Assembly (NCBI RefSeq): GCF_009831625.1
Contig: NZ_WUUS01000004.1
Span: 201,743 to 265,742, forward strand
Length of the DNA stretch: 64,000 nucleotides
Reading direction: 5' to 3'
Source of the DNA: Halobaculum saliterrae
Lineage (GTDB): Archaea; Halobacteriota; Halobacteria; Halobacteriales; Haloferacaceae
Shown: piece after piece, positions 15,116 to 23,949 of the stretch
Position numbering within the stretch: the first letter of the stretch is position 1
How the letters are laid out: each line of letters opens with the position of its first letter
Made by a program: the position numbers and the translations under genes
The notes under the pieces: generated by a model
Database searches by the model: none
The model's input: only the letters and a program-made list of their open reading frames with translations
Told to the model about the DNA's origin: nothing

Positions 15116-17799
15116 ACCTGATCCAGGATCTCCGAGATGGGCAGGCGGGTCTGACCGGGGCGCTCTTTTCGACGTACACCTTCGCACCGGAATATTTCGA
15201 GCAGATGGTCCGCTACCACGTCGCCGATCGCGGGGCGGGCACGACGGTTGTCGTGTTCACGGATGCAGAGACATATCAAACGACGCTTGAAGAGGAAGCA
15301 GTTAGTATCGGGAATCAATATCAGCTTGCTCCAGTCACGGTTCCAAACCGAACGTATCATCCGAAGCTGTGTTACCTTGCGGGCGAGGAGTACGCGGTCG
15401 GGTATGTTGGCAGCGTGAATCTCACCCAGCGAGGGATCAACAGCAACCGGGAGTTACTGACGAAGGTCCGCTGTACCAGTGGAGATGTTAAAGCACTCGG
15501 AGATGCACTAGCCAGTGGAGGGGAGTTGGACGCTGATGAGCAGGCGACGGCCCGCAAGGTATCGGTTCTCTACGGCGTCCATCAATTCTATGCACAGCTG
15601 CTTGAGGTCTCGAACGGCGACCGGATCGGACAAGTGGCCCGCTCCCACGTCGGTGATGTTCTTGAAGCAGCATCGTGGCTTGCAGAGATCGGCTCGGAGC
15701 TATCCGATTACTCACAGGTCAATACTACGAGCAGTCTCGTCCACAATTTTGAGACACCGCTGTGGCCACAGGTTAAGGCCGAACTCGATAGGCGTGAAGA
15801 GTCGTTCCGGCAGGTGGACATCGCCGTGCCATACTACGGTCAGACGCTAGATGTCCCCGAACGGATCATGGATGTTAGCGATAGTGTGACGCTGTGGCTC
15901 CAGCGTGGATCAACTAGCATCGATACAGACCAGTTGGCCGACCTGGTTGACCGACCCGGACTCACGCTCCGTGTATACGACGAGTCACGATTCGTCCATG
16001 GCAAATGGCTGCGGATTGAGACCGACACGGCGACCTATAGCCTACTGGGCAGTCAGAATGCGTCGCGATCGGCAATGTTAGAGTCAGCCAGCCGACCAAA
16101 AGACGGTGCCGGTGGCACCGGTAACGTGGAGGTCAGCCTCCTCCAACGGCGTGGGTCGACGGACGCGTTCGACGACATCATTGGGGATACACAGTTCGAG
16201 AACATCGAGGAATACACGGGCGAGCTGCCATCCGCGTCTTTCCGTGATCCTGGTAACCCGCAAGCTGCGCCCACCGACGGGACCGTTTTGGAGCTTGATT
16301 CCGTTAGTTTCCGGCCGGATCTGACCGAATCTGCGGGCACCCTACGGATTGCGGCACGCCGGCGATCAATCCTGCCGGCGGATCCCGATGAACGCTGCCT
16401 TGAGGTCGCGCCGGATATGTCCGACGAGATCGTAATTCCGCTCCGGTCAATTCATGCAGTCGAATCGGAGACAGCAGCTCACTCCGTGGATGACTGGCGG
16501 ACAGCGATCTACGAACGGCCCATACATCGAAGCAAATGGGTGGACGCGCTCTCAGGAAGTGTGACGGCTCAGCTGCGGTGGAGCGATGAGCGGTCGGCTC
16601 AGCGGTGGGTCGAGTACCATGCCGTTGAGGCGGGTGAGAATGCGCGGGCAGCAGAGGACGCCGGCGCGAATGCCATCATTACGAACCTATCGCGACTGCT
16701 GCAGGGTGACCAAGACGAAATCGAGGACGCGCTTGCAAGCCTCCAGAGTGTCGTGGCCAGTTTGGATGCACTTTCAGGCGAGCCGTTGTACTCAGTGGAG
16801 AGCGGACAGCTTCAGACACCGTTACCAACCAGCGAAGCGCCTGATAGTGACGACGGGTCAGTCACGCCCACGGCAACGCACCCGTCATGGAGTGGATCAA
16901 CGAATGAGGAGGATGCCGAATCGCTCGTTGAATCCTTCCTCGATGGGTGGGCAGGTGAGGTCAGCGTGCATCGCGACCAACTCCTACAAGAGCGCGATTT
17001 CACCGAGTCCATGCCGCCGGATCCGGAGACAGTCACGAACCAGAATATCACCGTTACGCAACACCTCGCGAGCCGCCTCGGGGCGCTTAATACTGTCACT
17101 CCCTATCTTGATGCGCTCGATACCCATCTTCAACGGCAAAGCGATGTAGATGTCTCGCTCGATGCGGTCGTTCGTGACCTCCCCGAACGATACCGTAGTC
17201 TCTACCTCGAACGAACGACCGTCGGAAGTGGCGAAACATTTCTTGACTCCCAACTTTGGGGCTTCCTGGATAGGGCGGGCAGGGTTGCAACTGACGAGTA
17301 TTGTGGAACCGAGCGCTTTCACATGGCACTCCACGACTCGATCGGGGCGGCAATTGTGACGGCAGCCGTCATCTGTGAATCGCAATTGGACTGTTATGAT
17401 CCTCTCGCCGATGAGTCGGCGAATTGGCCGCTGGCGAGACAATATTTGATGACGCTTCCAGAGTCTGCGCCTCCTGAACTTGACCAGCCAATACTCGAAT
17501 GGGGCGTGGCACAAGTGGACGCGGCAATGGACCCGATCGAAGTGACTATGACAGAGAGTGGGACCAAAGAACTCTGGTCACTCGTTGCGGATGCACTCCA
17601 GTACGAATCCGACCTTCGAAGTGTCGTGGGGCGGTTTTATGCTCGGGTAATATTGCTGGGAACCGACACGAGAGGGAAGTGGACAGACATGGAGATACCG
17701 ATTGAAGTACTCGAGTCGATGCAGATGTATGCGGACGAACTCGGTCGGTCGATCCCCGAGACGACGCTTTCGACGTGGGAGTTGTCAAGTACGCATTGA
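15112..17799 (+). CDS. Phospholipase D-like protein with two HxK motifs, probable nuclease
   Basis: An 895-residue protein whose first about 370 residues form a complete, two-half phospholipase D-type active site. Half one has His83-x-Lys85 (YHPKL) and GSVN at 100-103; half two has His296-x-Lys298 (VHGKW) and GSQN at 313-316. Many prokaryotic members of this superfamily are endonucleases (helicase-linked PLD, BfiI-like), so DNA or RNA cleavage is likely; lipid hydrolysis is less likely because there is no signal peptide. The remaining about 500 residues are helical with an acidic linker around 570-605 and match nothing I know. It overlaps the upstream gene by ATGA, so the two products probably work together. 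Confidence 0.78.
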   Translation: MNLIQDLRDGQAGLTGALFSTYTFAPEYFEQMVRYHVADRGAGTTVVVFTDAETYQTTLEEEAVSIGNQYQLAPVTVPNRTYHPKLCYLAGEEYAVGYVGSVNLTQRGINSNRELLTKVRCTSGDVKALGDALASGGELDADEQATARKVSVLYGVHQFYAQLLEVSNGDRIGQVARSHVGDVLEAASWLAEIGSELSDYSQVNTTSSLVHNFETPLWPQVKAELDRREESFRQVDIAVPYYGQTLDVPERIMDVSDSVTLWLQRGSTSIDTDQLADLVDRPGLTLRVYDESRFVHGKWLRIETDTATYSLLGSQNASRSAMLESASRPKDGAGGTGNVEVSLLQRRGSTDAFDDIIGDTQFENIEEYTGELPSASFRDPGNPQAAPTDGTVLELDSVSFRPDLTESAGTLRIAARRRSILPADPDERCLEVAPDMSDEIVIPLRSIHAVESETAAHSVDDWRTAIYERPIHRSKWVDALSGSVTAQLRWSDERSAQRWVEYHAVEAGENARAAEDAGANAIITNLSRLLQGDQDEIEDALASLQSVVASLDALSGEPLYSVESGQLQTPLPTSEAPDSDDGSVTPTATHPSWSGSTNEEDAESLVESFLDGWAGEVSVHRDQLLQERDFTESMPPDPETVTNQNITVTQHLASRLGALNTVTPYLDALDTHLQRQSDVDVSLDAVVRDLPERYRSLYLERTTVGSGETFLDSQLWGFLDRAGRVATDEYCGTERFHMALHDSIGAAIVTAAVICESQLDCYDPLADESANWPLARQYLMTLPESAPPELDQPILEWGVAQVDAAMDPIEVTMTESGTKELWSLVADALQYESDLRSVVGRFYARVILLGTDTRGKWTDMEIPIEVLESMQMYADELGRSIPETTLSTWELSSTH

Positions 17800-18429
17800 G
17801 GATTGATGGTGGCTCTATTGCCAGAATTATAACCCAATTGTGGCTCGTCCTCGCCGCCACCGACCCGTTTTTTCAGGAAACGCTCGTTCAGCCACGAGAC
17901 TTTACTGAGGCGCAACCGCTAAGCCCGAGAAGTTCCTGGTCGGAGACTTGTATTGGGGGAGTGCATCGATCCTGAACGAGGCAACTGGGGGCGCAACCGC
18001 GGCAATCCGAAGCGAATGACTCATTCTCTAGCCGTCGTTGCCGTGACAACGCTCAACACGCTGCCGTGTGTCTACATCTGGGCACCTTTCACTCATCCAA
18101 ACAAACTGAGGACCTCATCGGCTTGCCTGTCGCTCACTTTGCGGGTTTGAATACGCGGCCTGCAGCTATCGTCGCACATTTTGATTGGACTGGCAACCAT
18201 GCTAAATGTGCGCTCTGTATTCAGCACGACAGTTAAAAATTATAACTGGTTGGGTGTTTCAACAGAGCCAGCCAATCCGAACATTCCCTCTGAAAAGCGC
18301 TCAAGGATGCGAAAATCGAAGATTAGGGCCCGCCCGGGACTATTCTTCCGACACCGATGCCGTCGTCGCCGCCGGCGATGTCGATACCTCGTAACAACTC
18401 ATTAGTGTCGAACTAGTGAAGGGTTTGCC
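17800..18429. other. Gene-poor segment at the island/core boundary
   Basis: 630 bases of lower G+C with no convincing gene. A frame without stops from 17976 to 18236 has no ATG/GTG in a good position; its end (HFDWTGNHAKCALCIQHDS) has a CxxC and could be a remnant of a lost gene, but this is weak. A short inverted repeat CAGTTA/TAACTG (with a 7-base A/T spacer) lies at about 18229-18247. No tRNA or attachment-type repeat is visible. Base composition rises sharply to core level after about 18330. Confidence 0.5.
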
Positions 18430-19707
18430 ATGGTCGCGTTCTCCGGGGTCACGCAGACAGTCAAGCGGGTCGTGTCCGACTTCTCCGACAAGAACGTGAC
18501 GTTCATGGCGGCCGGTATCGCCTACAACGCCCTCGTCTCGCTGGCCCCGCTGGTGATCCTGTCGCTGCTCCTCGTCTCCGCGGTCGGCGGCGGGCTGGAG
18601 GAGCGACTGCTCGCCGTGGCCACCGACTCGCTGCCGGGCCCGATCGCCGACGCGATCGTCGGTATCGCCGGGAGCCAGCCGTCGCTCGCCGGCGTTTCCG
18701 TCGTCGGGGTCGTCGTGCTCCTGTGGGGGACGCTCAAGATATTTCGCGGGCTCGACACGGCCTTCTCGGAGATCTACGAGACCACGGTGGAGAACTCCCT
18801 TCGCGATCAACTCGTGGACGGAGCTGTCGTGTTCGCCGTACTCGTCGCCGCGATCGTCGCGACCGTCGGCGTCACCGCCCTCTTCTCGGTGCTCTCCGAG
18901 ACGATCCCGCTCGTCGGACTGTTGACCCCGGTCGTGCTGATCGCCGGACTCGTGGCCGCGTTCCTCCCCATGTACCGGCGGTTCCCGGACGCCGATCTCG
19001 AGTGGCGGGAGGCGCTCCCGGGTGCGGTCGTCGGCGCGGTCGGCTGGGCCGTGCTGCAGGGGATCTTTCAGGTGTACCTCACGTTCAAGGGCGACGGCTC
19101 TGGCGGCTTCTTCGGCGGCGTGATCGTCGTCGTGACCTGGCTCTACTTCTCGAGCCTCGTGCTCCTGCTCGGGGCCGTTCTCAACTCGGTTCTCGGCGGA
19201 CACTCGACGGGACAGCCGGGCGGCGTCGGCGCCAGCGTCGCTCAGCGCGGCACGGACACGGAGCTGGACACCGCGATGGATCGGGACGAGCTGTCCGGGT
19301 ACCTCCGCGACCTCCGCGAGCGACTCACCGGGCGCTACGAGGAACTCGACCCGTCGGACGAACCGGCGGGTGCGGCGTCGAACGGCGAGACGGTCGGGTC
19401 GAGGGCGTCGAGTCCCCGTCCGACGGGTGCGGGCCCGGAGAACGACGACGGCGCCGCCTTGTTGGCCGACGAACCAGTGACGAAGACGGGCCGACGCCGG
19501 GGAAGCGACGGTGGGGTTCGGGAGGATCGAGAGGTCAGGGAGATCCGGGGGACGCTGCGGACGTTCCGGCCGCGTTCGCTGGAGGGGGATCCGGTGGAAG
19601 TGATCGAGCGGTCGCGCGTCGACTGCGACGAGCGAGTCCACGAGATCACGATCACCTGGCGGACCGCCGAACCGGAAGTGGAGGACGACACGTCGGACCG
19701 GCGCTGA
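18430..19707 (+). CDS. YihY/BrkB family membrane protein
   Basis: A 425-residue inner-membrane protein. The first about 260 residues show the six hydrophobic segments and signature sequences of the YihY/BrkB (formerly RNase BN) family: NVTFMAAGIAYNALVSLAPL near the N-terminus and GSGGFFGGVIVVVTWLYFSS before the last helix. Its transport or structural role is unknown; family members are no longer thought to be RNases. The C-terminal about 165 residues are a charged, disordered, Gly/Asp/Arg-rich cytoplasmic tail, an extension not usual in bacteria. First clear core-genome gene right of the island. Confidence 0.9.
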   Translation: MVAFSGVTQTVKRVVSDFSDKNVTFMAAGIAYNALVSLAPLVILSLLLVSAVGGGLEERLLAVATDSLPGPIADAIVGIAGSQPSLAGVSVVGVVVLLWGTLKIFRGLDTAFSEIYETTVENSLRDQLVDGAVVFAVLVAAIVATVGVTALFSVLSETIPLVGLLTPVVLIAGLVAAFLPMYRRFPDADLEWREALPGAVVGAVGWAVLQGIFQVYLTFKGDGSGGFFGGVIVVVTWLYFSSLVLLLGAVLNSVLGGHSTGQPGGVGASVAQRGTDTELDTAMDRDELSGYLRDLRERLTGRYEELDPSDEPAGAASNGETVGSRASSPRPTGAGPENDDGAALLADEPVTKTGRRRGSDGGVREDREVREIRGTLRTFRPRSLEGDPVEVIERSRVDCDERVHEITITWRTAEPEVEDDTSDRR

Positions 19708-19846
19708 CGCGAACGCTCGGCCATCGCGCGCCGAACCGACGGGTGGGGTTCCGTCGTCTCGTTCCGGGGACATCGCGTGGAACGTGCCCGCTCGTCCTCG
19801 CGTCGGTTGCCGGCGACGTTTTCACCGTCGGCGTCAACCTCTCACC

Positions 19847-20149
19847 GTGACACTCACCGTTCACGACATCCGCAACGGCATCAGGGGCGGTGTGGGCCGG
19901 TTCAAGCGCGAGACGACCGCGACGTTCACCAAGGAGGAGCTGGCGGCGCTCGCGGACGCGCTCGACGTGCCTGCGCGGCACCGGTCGACGAACGAGACGA
20001 CTCGTGCGGCGATCAGGGTGGCCGTCGGGGTCGCCGAGGCGTTCGACGGGGCCGACCCGGGGAGCTTCTCGAAGCCGGAACTGAAGGCGATCGCGGACGC
20101 GCTCGGCGTCGAGCCCGTCGAGGGCGACGACCCGGATCCGCTGTACTGA
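19847..20149 (+). CDS. Hypothetical haloarchaeal protein
   Basis: A 100-residue acidic, mainly helical protein with two related segments, TFTKEELAALADALDV and SFSKPELKAIADALGV, which look like an internal duplication of a short helical motif reminiscent of SAP-like folds. GTG 19847 is chosen because a TTTT element (19819-19822) lies about 26 bases upstream, and the longer frame's added residues are basic and unlikely. Function unknown. Confidence 0.6.
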   Translation: MTLTVHDIRNGIRGGVGRFKRETTATFTKEELAALADALDVPARHRSTNETTRAAIRVAVGVAEAFDGADPGSFSKPELKAIADALGVEPVEGDDPDPLY

Positions 20150-20155
20150 ACGGAG

Positions 20156-20239
20156 TCAGAGGAACGAGACGGCGTACGCGAGCGACGAGAACACCATCAG
20201 GCCGACGAGAAACAACGCGAGCATCTGCTGGCGATCCAT
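20156..20239 (-). CDS. 27-residue membrane microprotein
   Basis: A very short gene: the product begins MDRQQMLALFLVGLMVFSS and ends with a few more hydrophobic residues before TGA. It is one transmembrane helix after a charged start. The ATG, the hydrophobic run and the tight fit between the genes at 20149 and 20277 support it; similar tiny proteins beginning MDRQQ occur in haloarchaea as far as I recall. Function unknown. Confidence 0.6.
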   Translation of the reverse strand: MDRQQMLALFLVGLMVFSSLAYAVSFL

Positions 20240-20276
20240 ACCGGTATCTCCGCCGGGACCGACAAAACGGTGACGC

Positions 20277-20411
20277 TCAGAGACTGAACAGGAGGTACGG
20301 AACGCCGAACAACAGGAGCGTCATGACGGCGAGGATCGCGCCGTAGCCGGCGGCGGTGCCGACGGCCGCGCGAAACGACTCGTGATCGAGGGCGCCGAGA
20401 CCGATGTTCAT
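20277..20411 (-). CDS. 44-residue small membrane protein
   Basis: A short protein starting MNIGLGALDHESFRAAVGTA and followed by one hydrophobic helix ending in GVPYLLFSL. The frame continues upstream to 20705, but that part lies antisense to nth and contains non-haloarchaeal composition, so the internal ATG at 20411 is the likely start. It lies 37 bases upstream of the 27-residue protein gene on the same strand; the two may be co-transcribed. Function unknown. Confidence 0.6.
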   Translation of the reverse strand: MNIGLGALDHESFRAAVGTAAGYGAILAVMTLLLFGVPYLLFSL

Positions 20412-20559
20412 ACCTCCCGATTCGAGGGGCTCGACTAAGTCGTTACCCTCGACGCTGCGAGGCGGCGACGCCCGGGACGCCCATCGAGACCTGTCGGGTT
20501 CGCCACAGTCAGAGTGCCGGGTCCGAACCGTTGAAGCCCGCGGCACCGCAGGGTCGACT

Positions 20560-21243
20560 ATGGGAACGCCGCTGAAGTCTCGTGAGGCGCAGGTCGTCGA
20601 GGTACTCGACCGGCTGTACGAGGAGTACCCCGACACGGACATCTCGCTGAACTTCTCGACGGAACTGGAGTTGCTCGTCGCGGTCGTCCTCTCGGCGCAG
20701 TGCACCGACGAGCGGGTGAACGAGGTCTGTGCGGACCTGTTCGAGAAGTATCGGACCCCGGCGGACTACGCCGAGGCGAGCGAGGAGGAGCTCGCCGACG
20801 ACATCTACGGGATCACCTTCCACAACAACAAGGCCGGATACCTGAAGGGGATCGGCGAGATCCTCCTCGATGAACACGACGGCGAGGTCCCCGACACGAT
20901 GAGCGAGCTGACCGACCTCCCAGGGGTCGGCCGAAAGACCGCGAACGTCGTCCTCCAGCACGCACACGACGTGACCGAGGGGATCGTCGTCGACACGCAC
21001 GTCCAGCGCATCTCGCGGCGTCTCGGGATCACCGAGGAGGAGCGCCCCGAGGCCATCGAGGAGGACCTCGTCGGGGTCGTCCCCGAGGAGGACTGGCGGA
21101 TGTTCACCCATCTGTTCATCAGCCACGGGCGAGCGACCTGCACGGCGCGGACTCCCGACTGCGACGACTGCGTGCTCGCGGACGTCTGCCCGTCCCAGCG
21201 GGGCGACGCCGATGTCGACCTCGCCAGCGGCGAGGCGTGGTGA
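20560..21243 (+). CDS. nth: Endonuclease III, DNA glycosylase/AP lyase
   Basis: A 227-residue base-excision-repair enzyme that removes oxidised pyrimidines and nicks the abasic site. Helix-hairpin-helix LPGVGRKTANVV includes the catalytic Lys126; Asp145 in VVDTHVQR is the conserved acid; the iron-sulfur loop is Cys194-x6-Cys201-x2-Cys204-x5-Cys210. All key residues are in place, and the length matches the family plus a short acidic tail. The ATG at 20560 begins MGTPLKSREAQVVEVLD; upstream extension to 20404 lacks conserved features. Confidence 0.96.
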   Translation: MGTPLKSREAQVVEVLDRLYEEYPDTDISLNFSTELELLVAVVLSAQCTDERVNEVCADLFEKYRTPADYAEASEEELADDIYGITFHNNKAGYLKGIGEILLDEHDGEVPDTMSELTDLPGVGRKTANVVLQHAHDVTEGIVVDTHVQRISRRLGITEEERPEAIEEDLVGVVPEEDWRMFTHLFISHGRATCTARTPDCDDCVLADVCPSQRGDADVDLASGEAW

Positions 21244-21340
21244 CCCCCCGCCCGAACCGAACGGCCGTCGGCTTCGGTCGAGCTGAGGCGTCCCGGCGGA
21301 GCGTGACGGGGCGACGGGACCGCTCCGCCCCACTGGCGGC

Positions 21341-21838
21341 TCAAGCGACGTACAGCCCGTAGTAGCGGTACAGGCCGATGACGTAGGCGAGGATCCAGAA
21401 CACGACGTACCCGAACACACCGATCCGCAGGCGACCCCGCCACGCGGCCATGTTCTCGTGGAGGTCGTTGAGGTTCGTGTCGGGGTCCTCCAGCTCGTAG
21501 AGGTCGGCGTCGCGCTTCACCTGAAAGATTCGGACGATGCCGGTCAGTCCGAACGCGAGCAGGGCGTACGCCTGCAGCCCGAGGAACGCGTGGAGCGCCG
21601 CGACGCCCCCGAACTGGTCGAACAGCCGCGGCGCCATCCAGAACGCGACCGGGACCGTGTTGAGTACCAACCCCGGGACGATGATCCGGAGGTGACGCAT
21701 GAGGCGGTCCCAGGTGACGTGATCCTGATCGCGCCCGACCATGATCCACGCCCCGTAGAGGTAGAACGGCAGGCTGGCCGTCACCATCGTCGCGGCCGCC
21801 GTCGCCGTCATCACATCGGAGGCCATCCGTCCGGCCAT
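21341..21838 (-). CDS. Membrane protein of the cytochrome b locus, unknown function
   Basis: A 165-residue protein with four likely transmembrane helices (around 14-34, 50-70, 80-102 and 138-160) and a polar loop between helices 3 and 4 containing DADLYELEDPDTN. It is divergent from the cluster of halocyanin and cytochrome b genes (21958 onward), with 119 bases between the starts, so a shared control region is possible. Histidines near helices could bind heme, but no known motif is seen. Confidence 0.7.
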   Translation of the reverse strand: MAGRMASDVMTATAAATMVTASLPFYLYGAWIMVGRDQDHVTWDRLMRHLRIIVPGLVLNTVPVAFWMAPRLFDQFGGVAALHAFLGLQAYALLAFGLTGIVRIFQVKRDADLYELEDPDTNLNDLHENMAAWRGRLRIGVFGYVVFWILAYVIGLYRYYGLYVA

Positions 21839-21957
21839 CGGAGCGGGGAACTCCTAAGCCCTCCGACGGCGGTCTGATCCTCGCGGCGGCGGTCGACCGC
21901 CCGGTTCACCGCCGAACGTCGCGGCGCTTATGCGCCTACAGCACCGACATCGAGACG

Positions 21958-22851
21958 ATGACCGACGCCTCGGACGAGCCGACGGGTGCGCGCGCCGTCG
22001 ACGGCGGATCGGCGGACGACGGGGCCGCCGACGATTCCATCGAGGCGCTTCGCGCCGAAGTCGAGGAGAAGTACGACTTTGACGACTTCGGACCGGCCGA
22101 CATGGCCGAGATGACCGCGGCCGAGTGGGACGCGGCGTTCGACCCTGACGCGTGGATCACCGGGCGGGATCTGCTCGACCGCGTCGAGCGGGACCTCCGG
22201 AACCAGATCGCCTCCCGGGAGGTGTTCGCGGTGCTCGACCGGCGGAACGACCCACCCTCGGTCGTCGCCTACTCCGACGAGGGGTGGGCGGTCGTCCACG
22301 AGGACGGGAGCGTCGAGGGGGAGGGAACGGTGCTCAGGGACGTGAAGCCAACCGTGGCGCTGTGCTCGATGGACTCCTACGAGGTCCGCGACCCGCCCGA
22401 GGAGTACGAGCTCCCGACGCCCGAGGAGGTCGAGGGGGGGACCGGCGAGTTCGGGAACCTGATGATCCAGGCCGTCGCGGCGATGCAGATCCTCGGCGGA
22501 CTGGGGCTGTTCGTCGCGTGGCTGTTCCTGGGCGTCGAAACGATCGTCGCCCCCGTCATGGGGGGGTTCTTCCTCCTCGTCGGGGTGCTGTTGTTCGCGC
22601 TGGTCGCGAACGCCAGGCTGTCGGACCGATTCCGGGCCGAGGAGTACCGCGACCGACTCCGCGCGGCCGGCATCACCGACCCGGGCGAGGACGCCGAGTT
22701 CGTCCCCTTCGAGGAGGTCGCAGAGGAGGCACTCGCGGCCGCCCGTGCCGAGGGGTCCGACTCGCTGGACACGAGCGGTTCACCCGAGAACGGCGACGGG
22801 GAGTCCGTCGGCTCCTCCGCCGACGCGACCCGCCCCGAAACCGACGGATAG
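21958..22851 (+). CDS. Acidic two-helix membrane protein of the respiratory cluster
   Basis: A 297-residue protein: acidic soluble N-terminal domain of about 150 residues (KYDFDDFGPADMAEMTAAEW, then a beta-rich part with VVAYSDEGWAVVHEDGSVEG), two adjacent transmembrane helices around 165-215, and an acidic disordered tail. It is the first gene in the direction of the halocyanin and cytochrome b genes, 77 bases before the halocyanin gene. Function unknown; a subunit or assembly factor of the cytochrome b complex is the natural guess from position. Confidence 0.7.
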   Translation: MTDASDEPTGARAVDGGSADDGAADDSIEALRAEVEEKYDFDDFGPADMAEMTAAEWDAAFDPDAWITGRDLLDRVERDLRNQIASREVFAVLDRRNDPPSVVAYSDEGWAVVHEDGSVEGEGTVLRDVKPTVALCSMDSYEVRDPPEEYELPTPEEVEGGTGEFGNLMIQAVAAMQILGGLGLFVAWLFLGVETIVAPVMGGFFLLVGVLLFALVANARLSDRFRAEEYRDRLRAAGITDPGEDAEFVPFEEVAEEALAAARAEGSDSLDTSGSPENGDGESVGSSADATRPETDG

Positions 22852-22928
22852 CGGGCCGTTGTATGGGCTATGCGCCGGCCGAGAGGTCGGTGGGTTTATG
22901 CGCGCGCAACCCCGACCCTCAAACACCC

Positions 22929-23555
22929 ATGAAGAGGCGGGATTTTATGCGACAGGCCGGCGGTGCGACGGCCGCCATCGGGGCGGGCGCGACCGCGACG
23001 GCCGGCACCGCCGCGGCCCAGGAGGGCGGCGGCGGCCAACGGCCCGACTTCGGCGGCTACACCGACGGCGCCAAAGGCGGCGAGTACCTCGATGCCCGCG
23101 GCGAGTCGGAGGTGACCGTCGAGGTCGGCGGCGGCGGGGGCCTCGCGTTCCTGCCGACCGACCTGTGGATCGACACCGGGACCACCGTGGTGTTCGACTG
23201 GGTCTCCGACGGACACAACGTCCTGTTCGAAGACAACCCCGGCGACGTCTCCGGGCACGAGCCGCTCGAGGGAGAGGGGTTCTCCTTCGAGGTGACGTTC
23301 GAGTCCGGCGGGATCTACACGTACTACTGTGACCCCCACAAGTCGCTGGGAATGCTCGGCGCCATCGCCGTCGGCGAGGACGTTCCGACGGTGTCCACCG
23401 GCGGCGGCGGTCCGAAGGAACTCGACGAGCTGGGCGTCGCCATCCAGGCCCACTGGGTCGGCGCGGCGACCATCCTCGGCATCATCATGAGCGTGATCTT
23501 CACGTTCTACCTGGTGAAGTACGGGGAGTCCGCACACACGGGCACGGGGAGATAA
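22929..23555 (+). CDS. Halocyanin-type blue copper protein, Tat-exported and membrane-anchored
   Basis: A 208-residue electron-carrier protein. The N-terminus MKRRDFMRQAGG is a twin-arginine signal. A plastocyanin-like domain carries the type 1 copper ligands His96 (DGHNV), Cys134, His137 and Met142 (YYCDPHKSLGM). A C-terminal helix (about 178-200) should anchor it in the membrane with the copper domain outside. Position before cytochrome b genes suggests it takes electrons from that complex, the role of plastocyanin or cytochrome c elsewhere. Start chosen at the ATG giving the Tat signal. Confidence 0.92.
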   Translation: MKRRDFMRQAGGATAAIGAGATATAGTAAAQEGGGGQRPDFGGYTDGAKGGEYLDARGESEVTVEVGGGGGLAFLPTDLWIDTGTTVVFDWVSDGHNVLFEDNPGDVSGHEPLEGEGFSFEVTFESGGIYTYYCDPHKSLGMLGAIAVGEDVPTVSTGGGGPKELDELGVAIQAHWVGAATILGIIMSVIFTFYLVKYGESAHTGTGR

Positions 23556-23558
23556 CAC

Positions 23559-23945
23559 ATGTCAAGCACCGGATCAACCTACGGCGACATCCATCGCTAC
23601 GAACCGGCGCGCGAGAGCACCGCCGCGGCCATCGCTATCGTCCTCCTGACGATCGTGGAGGTCGTGTTCGTGTTCATGTTCACCTACGGCCTCGTCAACG
23701 GCTGGGGCCTCTCGGACACGGGGAACATGTTCCTCGGCGGCATCCTCGCGGTGGTCTTCATCGACCTCGCGTTCATCCTGGCGCTGTACCGCAAGGAGTT
23801 CCTCCCGGACGTCGTGATCGTCAAGAAACGGCGTCGCAAGTGGGAGGACCTCTACATCCGTGAGGACGACGTGGACGGAACCGACCTCGGCGGCGACGCG
23901 TGGGAGCAGGTGAAACGCGCCGTCTACCCCTACTACAAACGGTGA
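23559..23945 (+). CDS. Small two-helix subunit-like protein next to cytochrome b
   Basis: A 128-residue protein with two transmembrane helices (about 24-46 and 58-76), then a basic patch KKRRRKW and an amphipathic acidic end. It lies 3 bases after the halocyanin stop and 4 bases before the cytochrome b start, so it is almost certainly co-translated with them. It shows no iron-sulfur or heme motif. Probably an accessory subunit of the complex; function inferred from position only. Confidence 0.7.
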   Translation: MSSTGSTYGDIHRYEPARESTAAAIAIVLLTIVEVVFVFMFTYGLVNGWGLSDTGNMFLGGILAVVFIDLAFILALYRKEFLPDVVIVKKRRRKWEDLYIREDDVDGTDLGGDAWEQVKRAVYPYYKR

Positions 23946-23949
23946 GACG

